Positions 52,397 to 62,161 of a stretch of DNA of 64,000 nt are shown here, one piece after another. The notes beneath the pieces were generated by a model. It was not told where the DNA came from. It saw only the letters and a program-made list of their open reading frames with translations, and ran no database searches. Location: NCBI RefSeq assembly GCF_025499425.1, contig NZ_JAIMCB010000011.1, positions 63,819 through 127,818 of the forward strand. Direction: 5' to 3'. This DNA is from Acidiferrimicrobium sp. IK. GTDB lineage: Bacteria > Actinomycetota > Acidimicrobiia > Acidimicrobiales > Palsa-688. Each line of letters opens with the position of its first letter. Positions within the stretch are counted from its first letter, which is position 1. The position numbers were made by a program, and so were the translations under genes.

Positions 52397-54574
52397 CTAC
52401 AGGATGTAGAGCATCTCCTGGTAGGTGGGCAACGGCCACAAGTCGTCGGCCACCAGGCTCTCCAACGCGTCGCCGGCGCTTCGCAGCGCGCTGATGGCGG
52501 GGATGAGCACGTCGCGCGAGTGCGTCGCCTCGTCGAGCGCCGAGGGCCCCGGCTCGTCGGCCAGGCCGTTGCGCAGCACCAGGATCCCGGCCCGCAGCGC
52601 GGAGATCGCCGCGGACACCTCGTCGAGGGTCGACGTGTCGATCTCGACCCCGATGGCTTTCAGACTGCTCAGGTTGGTGGCCAGCTCCGTCTGGTACCGG
52701 AGGGCGGCGGGCATGATCGAGGTGGTGGCCATCTCCAGCGTGGAGTGCGCCTCGACGTCGACGCTGCGCACGTAGTGCTCAAGGGCCACCTCGTAGCGCC
52801 CGTGCATTTCGCGTTCGTTGAACACGCCGTACTTGCTGAACAGCTCGATGGCGTCGGGAGTGATCAGCTGCGGGACGGCGTCCACCGTGGTGCGCAGGTT
52901 GGGCAGGCCGCGGACCGCCGCCTCTTCCTGCCACTCCTCGGAGTAGCCGTCACCGTTGAACACGACGGCCCCGTGGGCGGTGATGACCCCGGCCAGCACC
53001 TTCTGGACCGCGGCGTCGAGGTCCAAGCCGTCACCGACGAGGGTCTCGAGCTCGCTGGCCAGGCTGTCGAGGGAATCGGCCAGGATCGTGTTGATGGTGA
53101 TCATCGGACCCGCGATCGACTGCAGCGATCCGGGCGCCCGGAACTCGAAACGGTTGCCGGTGAACGCGAACGGACTGGTGCGGTTGCGGTCCCCGGGATC
53201 GGAGGGCAGCACTGGGAGGGTGTCCACGCCGAGCTGCAGGTGGCCCTTGGCCTTCGACATGGTTGCGCCGCCCTTGGCGATCTGGTCGAAGACGTCGGCC
53301 AGCTGATCCCCGAGGAAGATCGAGATGATCGCCGGCGGTGCCTCGTTGGCGCCCAGGCGGTGGTCGTTGCTGGCGGAGGCCACCGATGCCCGCAACAGCC
53401 CGCCAAACTTGTGAACCGCGCGGATGACCGCCGCGCAGAAGATCAAGAACTGCGCGTTGTCGTGCGGCGTGTCACCGGGCAGGAGGAGGTTGCCTTCTGT
53501 GGAGTTGCCGACGGAGAAATTGATGTGTTTGCCGGAGCCGTTGATGCCCTCGAAAGGCTTTTCGTGGAAGAGGCACTCCATGCCGTGCTTCTGGGCAACC
53601 CGCTTCATGATGACCATCAAGAGCTGCTGATGGTCGGCTGCGACGTTGGCCCGTTCGAACATCGGGGCGATCTCGAACTGCCCTGGGGCCACCTCGTTGT
53701 GGCGAGTCTTGGCGGGGATCCCGAGCTTGAACAGCTCCTGCTCGGCGTCGAGCATGAACGCCAGCACCCTCTCGGGGATGGTCCCGAAGTAGTGGTCTTC
53801 GAACTCCTGGCCCTTCGGGGGGTTGGCGCCAAAAAGGGTGCGGCCGGCGTTGAGCAGGTCGGGGCGGGCCAGGAAGAAGCTGCGGTCGATCAGGAAGTAC
53901 TCCTGCTCGGCGCCGGCGAAGGACACCACCGCGGCCGGCTTGTCGTGCCCGAAGAGCTTCAGCACCCTCTCCGCCTGGGCGGCCATGGCCTGCTGCGAAC
54001 GAAGCAGGGGGGTCTTGTGGTCGAGGGCTTCGCCGGTCATCGACACGAACACCGTCGGGATGCAAAGGGTGTTGCCGTTGGGGTTCTCGAGGATGTACGC
54101 CGGGCTGGTGACGTCCCACCCGGTGTAACCACGGGCCTCGAACGTCGAGCGCATCCCGCCGTTGGGAAAGCTGGAAGCGTCCGGCTCGCCCTGGATCAGG
54201 GTCTTGCCGGCGAACTCGGCGATGGAGGAGCCGTCCTCTCCGGGCTCGAGGAAGCTGTCGTGCTTCTCGGCGGTGAGGCCGGTGAGCGGGTAGAAGACGT
54301 GGGCGTAGTGGGTAGCGCCCTTCTCCATGGCCCAAGCCTTCATGGCCGCCGCGACCACGTCGGCGACGGTCGGATCGAGCGGCTCGGAGTGCTCGATGGT
54401 GCCCATCAGCTTCTTGAACACCTGCTTGGGGAGGCGTTCCTTCATCACCGCGACGGTGAAGACGTTCTGGCCGAACACCTCCCCCGGAGGACCGCCGCGG
54501 CCTCCTACGGACGTCACAGCGACGTGGTTCCTGACCGCGCCGATGGCTTGGAGGCGGGCGTTGCTTCCACTCAC
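52397..54574 (-). CDS. glnN: Glutamine synthetase type III (GSIII, GlnN)
   Basis: 725 residues, the size of the large GSIII enzymes. Motifs: [19 protein letters not shown] at the N-terminus, [62 protein letters not shown] and [17 protein letters not shown] is dodecameric and has no adenylylation site. The GTG start has GAGGAG 6 bases upstream. It is divergent from the GSI beta gene with 202 bp between starts. GSIII is well known from Bacteroidetes and cyanobacteria and less common in actinobacteria. Confidence 0.95.
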   Translation of the reverse strand: MSGSNARLQAIGAVRNHVAVTSVGGRGGPPGEVFGQNVFTVAVMKERLPKQVFKKLMGTIEHSEPLDPTVADVVAAAMKAWAMEKGATHYAHVFYPLTGLTAEKHDSFLEPGEDGSSIAEFAGKTLIQGEPDASSFPNGGMRSTFEARGYTGWDVTSPAYILENPNGNTLCIPTVFVSMTGEALDHKTPLLRSQQAMAAQAERVLKLFGHDKPAAVVSFAGAEQEYFLIDRSFFLARPDLLNAGRTLFGANPPKGQEFEDHYFGTIPERVLAFMLDAEQELFKLGIPAKTRHNEVAPGQFEIAPMFERANVAADHQQLLMVIMKRVAQKHGMECLFHEKPFEGINGSGKHINFSVGNSTEGNLLLPGDTPHDNAQFLIFCAAVIRAVHKFGGLLRASVASASNDHRLGANEAPPAIISIFLGDQLADVFDQIAKGGATMSKAKGHLQLGVDTLPVLPSDPGDRNRTSPFAFTGNRFEFRAPGSLQSIAGPMITINTILADSLDSLASELETLVGDGLDLDAAVQKVLAGVITAHGAVVFNGDGYSEEWQEEAAVRGLPNLRTTVDAVPQLITPDAIELFSKYGVFNEREMHGRYEVALEHYVRSVDVEAHSTLEMATTSIMPAALRYQTELATNLSSLKAIGVEIDTSTLDEVSAAISALRAGILVLRNGLADEPGPSALDEATHSRDVLIPAISALRSAGDALESLVADDLWPLPTYQEMLYIL

Positions 54575-54776
54575 GGATGGCTCCTCAAGGGTCGTGCCTA
54601 CGTCCCTCGGGGGTCTCCGGATCAGGTGAAGCGCCCTTCGGCGCAGCCGACCGTACAGGGATCGTGCCACCGGACTTTATCCGACGGGTGAACGCCGCTC
54701 CCCGCAGGGTGCAAACCGGCCGGTGGGCTCTGCAAGACTCCGTGCAGGTCGGCCGCACGGGACACAAGGGAGAACG

Positions 54777-56204
<1,428 letters not shown>

Positions 56205-56304
56205 CCTCCCTTGCGCCTCCAGTCGAGGAGGAGCGAACCAGCGGAGGTGGAGGCCGGGACATTTGCCGACAATGGCGGCGTCCCGCCTGCGTACGGTATG
56301 GGCG

Positions 56305-56913
56305 ATGGAATCTCTTCGGATATACCTCGAAGCCGGTACCCGATGGGTCTTTGCCAGCGCGCTGGACTGGCCAGGCTGGGCGCGGAGGGGCAAGGGAGAC
56401 GAAGCGGCCATCGACACCCTGTTGGACTACGCCGAGCGGTACGCGAAGGCGGTGGGGCGAGTGGTGTCGACCGGACCGGTCGAGGTGGTCGGGCGGTTGG
56501 CGACCCGTGGCGGCATGGCCGACTTCGGAGCATTGGGTGCGGTCGGGCCATGGGACAGCGAGCCGCTCGCAGCCAAGGAGCTCACCCGCCAGCTGGAGCT
56601 GCTCGAGGCGTCATGGGACTACCTCGACGCGGTGGGTGCCGCGTCGCCCGCTGAGCTTCGCAAAGGGCAGCGCGGTGGCGGCCGCGACACGGACGCCATG
56701 CTGCGCCACGTCCAGGAGGCCGAGCGGTCCTACGCCGCAAAGCTCGGTGGTCGGGTCCCGCCTCGTACTCCATGGCCCCAGCAGCGGACGACGATCCTGG
56801 CCGGGCTTAGGACCGCGCCACCCGACAGCGCCTGGCCGGTGCGCTACGGCATCCGGCGGCTCGCCTGGCACGTCCTGGACCACGCCTGGGAAATGCAAGA
56901 CCGATCCACCTGA
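56305..56913 (+). CDS. DinB-like four-helix protein
   Basis: 202 residues with the feel of the DinB/maleylpyruvate isomerase-like superfamily: an N-terminal helix with SLRIYLEAGTRWVFASALDWPG, a central AMLRHVQEAERSYAAKLG (a His on a helix) and RRLAWHVLDHAWEMQDR at the end (HxxxH-like). These helical bundles often bind a metal. The start at MESLRIY was chosen because the family begins here. Function unknown. Confidence 0.7.
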   Translation: MESLRIYLEAGTRWVFASALDWPGWARRGKGDEAAIDTLLDYAERYAKAVGRVVSTGPVEVVGRLATRGGMADFGALGAVGPWDSEPLAAKELTRQLELLEASWDYLDAVGAASPAELRKGQRGGGRDTDAMLRHVQEAERSYAAKLGGRVPPRTPWPQQRTTILAGLRTAPPDSAWPVRYGIRRLAWHVLDHAWEMQDRST

Positions 56914-56994
56914 CCCGAGACGTCGCGCTGGGCGGAACGTTCCATGGGGCGCGCCCTCCGGGCTGGGCGACGACTCGCGCGGGGTCAGTCAGCC

Positions 56995-57423
56995 TCAACC
57001 GTTGACCCACCGATCCCGCCCGGTGACGACCTCGCAGGTGATGGCCCCGTCGGACCCCGTCGTAGTCACATTGAGGTCGGCGCCCGGACAGAACTGGCCG
57101 GCCTTGTAGAGGTTGCCGGCGGGCGAGGTGAGCGGCACTTCCACTGGGGAAACGGCTGCGGGGGATGTGGCCGGAGTCGTCGCCGGCGGCGCGGTGGGCG
57201 CATCGGTGCTCGAGGGTGCGGTTGCCGGCAGGTTGGTCCCCGACGAGGTGATTGCCGGGTGGGCATTGACGGGGACCGTGGTGCTCGCCGGGGTCGACGG
57301 AGCTCCCGAAGACGGCCGGTTCAACTTCCAAGCGCCCACTCCGACGTCGGCCAAGGCGAGAACTGTCAGTGCGAGGACGCCGGCTTTCAACCTTCCGGTC
57401 CAGATCACGACGGAGAGGACCAA
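56995..57423 (-). CDS. Hypothetical secreted or anchored protein with a Thr/Pro/Ala linker
   Basis: 142 residues: a hydrophobic N-terminal helix (LKAGVLALTVLALADVGVGAW), a long Thr/Ser/Pro/Ala-rich linker (about 40-95) and a short C-terminal domain with two Cys (GQFCPGADL, AITCEVV). It is probably exported and tethered to the membrane or wall. I recognise no family. The composition is like other small actinobacterial surface proteins. Its upstream region (57424-57564) shows nothing else. Confidence 0.6.
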   Translation of the reverse strand: MVLSVVIWTGRLKAGVLALTVLALADVGVGAWKLNRPSSGAPSTPASTTVPVNAHPAITSSGTNLPATAPSSTDAPTAPPATTPATSPAAVSPVEVPLTSPAGNLYKAGQFCPGADLNVTTTGSDGAITCEVVTGRDRWVNG

Positions 57424-57564
57424 GCCGGCTTGACAGACGCGTGAGCGGTAAGGGGTCTGTGCCGGGCTGCGCCAAGGGCCATCGAATCCATCGCCGTCCG
57501 CTCTTTTCCCTGGGAGGCGGAGAGTCTGTCAGGTCCCGGCCACCCGCCCCGGCTGGCGCCTGAG

Positions 57565-57780
57565 CTACCGCGTCGCGCTCCCGGCCGGCCGCCGCGCGTG
57601 CCGGCCCCACGGGCGGACGGTGCGCGGTAGCGGAACCGGCCGTCCGAACTTCGCCGACAGGACCCGCCGCCAACGGGGCTCTCCGGAGCGAACCTCGGCG
57701 AGCATGCGGTAGGTGTCGGCGCGACGGCGGAACTCATCCTCGCGGTCTTGGACGTAACGGCTGCCGAAATACGCTTGCAT
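57565..57780 (-). CDS. Small basic hypothetical protein
   Basis: 71 residues: an amphipathic start (MQAYFGSRYVQDREDEFRRR), a short helix (TYRMLAEVRSG) and an Arg-rich tail. Similar small basic proteins are common in actinobacterial genomes and have no assigned role. The ATG at 57780 is divergent from the GlxA-type regulator. A longer form starting inside the regulator would not make sense. No ribosome-binding site is clear. Confidence 0.5.
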   Translation of the reverse strand: MQAYFGSRYVQDREDEFRRRADTYRMLAEVRSGEPRWRRVLSAKFGRPVPLPRTVRPWGRHARRPAGSATR

Positions 57781-57832
57781 GACGTCAGTGTCAGCCTTGC
57801 CGGCCCATCCGAACAGTGGCAGGATTGCCGTT

Positions 57833-58828
57833 ATGCGAAAGGGACGTGCCATCGCGTCGGGGGCGCCGATCTCGGTGGCCATGCTCATCGGGGACGGTCT
57901 GTCGCCGTTCGAGTTCGCGGTGGCCTGCGAGGTGTTCGGCTACGACCGCTCGCATCTCGGCGTGCCGTGGTACAGCCTGGCGATCTGCGCCGCCGACCCC
58001 GGACCGGTGACCACCCAGGTCGGTTTTTCGGTTCATGCCACCGGCACGTTGGCCGACGCGGCGTCGGCGCACACCGTGCTCGTGCCTCCCATCGTCGGCC
58101 CGGCCGGAGGGTCGGTCGATCGCCGACTCATCGAGGCCATCGCGGACGCCCACCGCCGCGGGGCTCGGCTCGCGTCGCTGTGCACCGGCGCCTTCTTGCT
58201 GGCCGAGGCGGGCGTCCTCGACGGCCGCCGGGCGACCACCCACTGGCTTCACGCGCCCGAGATGGCTACCAGGTTCCCGGCTGTCGACGTCGACCCGAAG
58301 GTCCTCTACGTCGACACGGGCGGCGTTCTCACCTCGGCCGGCTCGGCCGCGTCCATCGACCTTTGCCTGCACATGGTCCGAGCCGACTACGGCGCCGCCA
58401 TCGCCAACTCCGTCGCCCGCAACCTCGTCGTGCCGCCCCACCGAGAAGGAGGGCAGGCCCAGTACGTGGCGACGCCGCTCCCAGCCGACCACGACGCCGA
58501 CTCGTTCTCCGAGGTGCTGGCCTGGGCCGAGGAGCATCTCGACGAGGACATCAGCGTGCAGCTGCTGGCCCGGCGCGCCGCGATGAGCGCTCGGACGTTC
58601 GCCCGCCGCTTCTCCGACGCGACCGGGACGACCCCCCACCGGTGGCTCTGCCGCCAGCGGGTGCTCCTGGCCCAGCGTCTGCTCGAGACCACCGACCTCC
58701 CCGTGGAGCGCATCGCTGACCGCTGCGGCCTCGGCACCGCCACCAACCTGCGGGTTCACTTCCGCTCAGAGCTCGGCGTGTCCCCAGCCGCGTACCGCCG
58801 GACCTTCCGCCACGAGTCGGCGGCGTAG
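57833..58828 (+). CDS. GlxA-type AraC-family regulator
   Basis: 331 residues: an N-terminal DJ-1/PfpI-like domain (VAMLIGDGLSPFEFAVACEVFG, LASLCTGAFLLAEAG with a Cys at the elbow) and a C-terminal double HTH (DISVQLLARRAAMSARTFARRF; PVERIADRCGLGTATNLRVHF). GlxA-like regulators sense small metabolites through the first domain and activate or repress nearby genes. ATG 57833 was preferred because the first in-frame ATG, at 57779, overlaps the start of the small divergent gene. Confidence 0.9.
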   Translation: MRKGRAIASGAPISVAMLIGDGLSPFEFAVACEVFGYDRSHLGVPWYSLAICAADPGPVTTQVGFSVHATGTLADAASAHTVLVPPIVGPAGGSVDRRLIEAIADAHRRGARLASLCTGAFLLAEAGVLDGRRATTHWLHAPEMATRFPAVDVDPKVLYVDTGGVLTSAGSAASIDLCLHMVRADYGAAIANSVARNLVVPPHREGGQAQYVATPLPADHDADSFSEVLAWAEEHLDEDISVQLLARRAAMSARTFARRFSDATGTTPHRWLCRQRVLLAQRLLETTDLPVERIADRCGLGTATNLRVHFRSELGVSPAAYRRTFRHESAA

Positions 58829-58951
58829 GCGCCGCTGGGCGCAGCCCGGCCGCCGCCGTGTCGCAGCCTGCCCCCGCCGCGGGCGGCTCGACCGTCGCGC
58901 TGTGCCCTTTGGCCCTAGCCGCTGCGGGTCGTCGCGGGCAACGCTCGGAGG

Positions 58952-60220
58952 GTGGCTTCCTACCGGTTCGAACGCGTTGACGCAATGGAGATCCTCGACT
59001 CGCGGGGGCGCCCCACGCTGGAGGTGACCGTCCAGATGACGGACGGGGCGCCAGGGCGCGCCGGCGTGCCGTCGGGGGCCTCAACGGGTACCAGGGAGGC
59101 GGTAGAACTGCGTGACGGCGACCCGGCTCGCTTCCGCGGCGCGGGGGTGCTCGGCGCCGTCAGCCACGTCCGTACGGAGCTGGCGAAACTGGTCCTCGGG
59201 CGGACTTGGGCCGGGCTCGACGAGCTCGACGCGGCGATGCGCGAGCTGGACGGAACCGAGACCAAGTCCCGGCTCGGCGCCAACTCGATCGTCGGTGTGT
59301 CGATGGCGGCGGCCCGCGCGATGGCGGCCTCCGACGGGGTAGCGCTCTACCGATGGCTGCCAGGCGACGGGCCCCGGCTGCCGGTCCCGCACTTCAACGT
59401 GGTCAACGGCGGCGCCCACGCCCCGAACCGACTGGAGTTCCAAGAGTTCATGCTGGCCCCTCTCGGGGCGACGACCTTCGCCGACGCGCTGCGGGCCGGC
59501 GCCGAGGTCTACCAGGCGATCCGGGCCCGCCTGGCCGGCGCCGGCCAGCCGACCGGGCTGGGCGACGAAGGCGGTTTCGCGCCGGACCTGGCGACCCCAG
59601 AGGAGGTTCTGGAGGTTCTCGTCGCCGCGATCGCCGACGCCGGCTACCAACCCGGCCGGGACGGGGTGGCCATCGCGCTGGACCCCGCGTCGTCGGAGTT
59701 CCGGGAAGCCGGCGGCCGGTACCGTTACGCCCAGGGGACCCTGCTCAGCACCGACGAGATGATCGACAGGTACGCCGCTTTGGTGGATCGCTTCCCGATC
59801 TGGTCGATCGAGGACGGCCTGGCCGAAGACGACTGGGATGGATGGGCGAAGCTCACCGCCCGCATCGGCGACCGGGTCCAGCTCGTCGGTGACGACATCT
59901 TCGTGACCAACCCGGCGATCATCGCGACTGCCGTCGAACGCCGCGTCGCGAACGCCGCGCTGATCAAGCTCAACCAGGTCGGCACCGTCACCGAGACGCT
60001 GCAGGCCATCGACGTCTGCCGCAAAGCCGGTTACCCGCAGCAGGTGTCGCACCGCTCCGGCGAGACCACCGATTCGTTCATAGCCGACCTGTCGGTCGCT
60101 GCCGGCTGCGGGCAGATCAAGTCCGGGGCGCCGGCGCGAGGCGAGCGCGTCGCGAAGTACAACCGGCTCCTGGCCATCGCCGCCGAAGCGCCGGGGGCCC
60201 CGTTCGGGGTGCCCGCATGA
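58952..60220 (+). CDS. Enolase
   Basis: 422 residues. Converts 2-phosphoglycerate to phosphoenolpyruvate in glycolysis. Key sites are present: GLGDEGGFAP, the metal Asp in ALDPASSEF, Glu and Asp in SIEDGLAEDDW, VGDDIFVTN, the catalytic Lys in LIKLNQVGT, and SHRSGETTDSFIADL with IKSGAPARGERVAKYN. SIEDG for the usual SIEDP and IKSGAP for IKTGAP are mild differences. It is not next to other glycolysis genes, so it may be a second copy. A universal stress protein gene follows. Confidence 0.9.
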   Translation: MASYRFERVDAMEILDSRGRPTLEVTVQMTDGAPGRAGVPSGASTGTREAVELRDGDPARFRGAGVLGAVSHVRTELAKLVLGRTWAGLDELDAAMRELDGTETKSRLGANSIVGVSMAAARAMAASDGVALYRWLPGDGPRLPVPHFNVVNGGAHAPNRLEFQEFMLAPLGATTFADALRAGAEVYQAIRARLAGAGQPTGLGDEGGFAPDLATPEEVLEVLVAAIADAGYQPGRDGVAIALDPASSEFREAGGRYRYAQGTLLSTDEMIDRYAALVDRFPIWSIEDGLAEDDWDGWAKLTARIGDRVQLVGDDIFVTNPAIIATAVERRVANAALIKLNQVGTVTETLQAIDVCRKAGYPQQVSHRSGETTDSFIADLSVAAGCGQIKSGAPARGERVAKYNRLLAIAAEAPGAPFGVPA

Positions 60221-60242
60221 CGAACCGGCGGCCAAGACTCTG

Positions 60243-60779
60243 ATGGGTGCGGGTGGAAGTTCTCTGCCGGGACCGCTCGAGGGCGGGGAGTGGGTCCGCT
60301 TGGGGCGGGGCGGCCCGGACGTCGCGGGCCGCGCCCCGGCGGGACGCAGCGCCGTCGTCGTCGGCTTCGACCGCTCGGCGGCCGGCCTCGCCGCGCTGGG
60401 CACGGCGGCCGACCTCGGCGGCCGCTTGGGTGCCGACCTCCACGTCGTTCACGCCGTCGACCTCGCCGACTACCCGGTCGATCCCGACGCCGACGACTGG
60501 GGACGCCAGGCGACCCTGAGCCTGGAGGCTGAGCGGCGCACCGTCTCCGATGCGTTGGCCGACTACCCGGGCCGGTGGAGCTACGTGGCGTTGCGCGACG
60601 ACCCTGCCGCGGCGCTGGCCCGGACCGCCGAGCACTGCGACGCGTTGATGATCGTGGTCGGCGTCCGCAGCACTGGCTGGCGGCACCTGCTCCAACGAAT
60701 GTCCGGGCCCGCAGTGTCAGGCCGGTTGCTAGACCGTTGCCGTCGCCCGGTGCTGCTGGTCAGCAGCGAACGGACCTGA
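60243..60779 (+). CDS. Universal stress protein (UspA family)
   Basis: 178 residues with one Usp domain: AVVVGFDRSAAGLAALGTA at the start, DLHVVHAVD, a long helix, VVGVRSTGWRHLLQRMSGPAVSGRLLDRCRRPVLLV near the end. The ATP-binding pattern G-2x-G-9x-G(S/T) is altered (VGVRSTGWRHLL), so nucleotide binding is uncertain. The first 35 residues are a Gly-rich extension. It starts 22 bp after the enolase stop and is probably co-transcribed. Confidence 0.82.
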   Translation: MGAGGSSLPGPLEGGEWVRLGRGGPDVAGRAPAGRSAVVVGFDRSAAGLAALGTAADLGGRLGADLHVVHAVDLADYPVDPDADDWGRQATLSLEAERRTVSDALADYPGRWSYVALRDDPAAALARTAEHCDALMIVVGVRSTGWRHLLQRMSGPAVSGRLLDRCRRPVLLVSSERT

Positions 60780-60831
60780 CCTCCGCCAGACGACCGCACC
60801 ACCCGGCCTGATTTCTCCGTCCTGGTTACGG

Positions 60832-61206
60832 TCAGAGCGAGGCCAGCGCGAGCCCCGAGGCGGCGGCGGCAATCGCCCCGAAGAGGGTGATCGCGGTGTT
60901 GGCTGCAGCCGGTCCCAACCGGCCCTGCTGCGCGAGGCGGACAGACTCGAAACTGGCCGTGGAGAAAGTCGTGTAGCCGCCGCAGACGCCGGTGCCCGCC
61001 ACGAGGGTCAGCGTGCCGGGAGCCACGTGGAACACGACGAGGCCGGTGAGGACGCCGAGCACGAACGACCCGGTGAGGTTGATGAATACCGTCCCGGCGG
61101 GCAGCACCGTCGCGAACCGTTCCCGGATGGCCCCGTCGAGGGTGAAGCGGGCCAGTGCCCCAAGGCTGCCGGCGAGGCCGACCCAAACTATGTCGGCGAG
61201 ACTCAC
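60832..61206 (-). CDS. crcB: Fluoride channel CrcB, second of a tandem pair
   Basis: 124 residues, four membrane helices. Fluc signatures: GSLGALARFTLDG (Arg), FINLTGSFVLGVL (pore Asn) and GGYTTFSTASFE (the TTFST break with Phe). It exports fluoride passively. Its GTG start overlaps the first gene's TGA (GTGA), so the two subunits are made together; paired genes usually form heterodimers. The pair lies under a fluoride riboswitch. Confidence 0.93.
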   Translation of the reverse strand: MSLADIVWVGLAGSLGALARFTLDGAIRERFATVLPAGTVFINLTGSFVLGVLTGLVVFHVAPGTLTLVAGTGVCGGYTTFSTASFESVRLAQQGRLGPAAANTAITLFGAIAAAASGLALASL

Positions 61207-61721
61207 CTGGCGCCATCCACGTCGATGTCGGGGTCGACCGGGAGCCGGGCCGCCCGGCGCCGGCGGCCAGACCCAGCGACGCCGATGCCGGCGGTGGTTG
61301 CGAGCAGGCCGGTGACGACAGTGGCCAGACCGTAGAGGATGGCGGTGCCCAGACGCCCGGCCCGCACCAGCTGGACGGTCTCGACGGCGAAGGTGCTGTA
61401 GGTGGTGAACGCTCCGCAAAAGCCGGTGCCTGCCATGAGTCGGGTCCGCCTGCGCCACCCGCTGTCGTCCCCGGCACGCACCAGCGCCTCGAGGAGCGCC
61501 CCCAGGATGAACGCGCCGCACACGTTGATGGCGAAAGTCGCCGCCGGGAAGCCGCCCCGGGCGGTCGGGAGGGCTTGCTCGACAGCTTCCCGGGCCGCCG
61601 CGCCGAGGAAACCGCCAGCGACGACGACGGTCATCGCTGTCGGCGCCCGGTGAAGCGGGCCGCCGCGCCTCATCGATCTTGCTGTCCCGTCGACGTGTGC
61701 CGTCTGCTGCGCGCGTCCCAC
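61203..61721 (-). CDS. crcB: Fluoride channel CrcB, first of a tandem pair
   Basis: 172 residues with the Fluc core: GGFLGAAAREAVE (Arg), FAINVCGAFILGAL (pore Asn) and GAFTTYSTFAVE, where Phe of TTFST is Tyr. I placed the start at the GTG of VGRAQQTAH because GGGAGG (61728-61733) is 6 bases upstream; ATGs further in (MRRGG, MTVVV) have no such site. The longest frames begin inside or before the riboswitch and are unlikely. The first 29 residues are then a soluble extension. Confidence 0.9.
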   Translation of the reverse strand: MGRAQQTAHVDGTARSMRRGGPLHRAPTAMTVVVAGGFLGAAAREAVEQALPTARGGFPAATFAINVCGAFILGALLEALVRAGDDSGWRRRTRLMAGTGFCGAFTTYSTFAVETVQLVRAGRLGTAILYGLATVVTGLLATTAGIGVAGSGRRRRAARLPVDPDIDVDGAR

Positions 61722-61748
61722 TACCGCCCTCCCAAGTCTGCGGATGTC

Positions 61749-61803
61749 GGTAGGGGCCATCAGCCCACGAAACGGGCGGTTCAGGCGGGCTCCATCGCCG
61801 CCG
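61749..61803 (-). ncRNA. Fluoride (crcB) riboswitch
   Basis: On the minus strand the element reads GGCGGCGATGGAGCCCGCC, then a GAAC junction, GCCC...GGGC stem, and GGGCTGATGGCCCC. This matches the fluoride riboswitch pattern known from Thermotoga (GGGCGAUG.GGCCCGCC..AAC.GCCC....GGGCUGAUGGCC) almost block for block, including the GAUG and CUGAUGGC segments of the pseudoknot. It is 27 bases upstream of the first crcB start codon, with the ribosome-binding site 15 bases after it, so control of translation is likely. Confidence 0.9.
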
Positions 61804-61942
61804 GCAGCATACCCGCCGGCTTGCGCGGTCACACACGAGCGTCGCAGTGGCCTTCCCCCGGCGGCGCGGGCTGGTCTGCTTCACTGGCACGGGTGCGATC
61901 CGATTTGTGCGTGAACCCCCCGGTGCGGCGGCGGGAGCGCAA

Positions 61943-62101
61943 GTGTTGACGGTGTTTGTGGTCTGCGCCGTGGCCATCGCGGTGATGGTGCTCGGCGGGG
62001 CTGCGCTCGGCGCGACCCGGGACTCCCGGCGCCGCCAGCACCAGACCCCGCTCCAAGCGCAAGAGCAAGAACCGGTGCCCGCCGACGCTCAGCCGTCGTG
62101 A
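61943..62101 (+). CDS. Small membrane protein
   Basis: 52 residues from a GTG with GGGAG 5 bases upstream. Residues 2-24 (LTVFVVCAVAIAVMVLGGAAL) form one membrane helix; the tail is polar with many Gln, Glu and Pro. No family recognised. Its stop is 60 bp before the phosphatase GTG (12 bp before an alternative TTG start), so it may be made from the same mRNA. It lies divergent from the fluoride riboswitch. Confidence 0.6.
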   Translation: MLTVFVVCAVAIAVMVLGGAALGATRDSRRRQHQTPLQAQEQEPVPADAQPS

Positions 62102-62161
62102 CCGCCTGACAGTTTGACCGTTCCACCAGGTGGGGAAAACTGGCCTGTAGCCGTCACCCCC

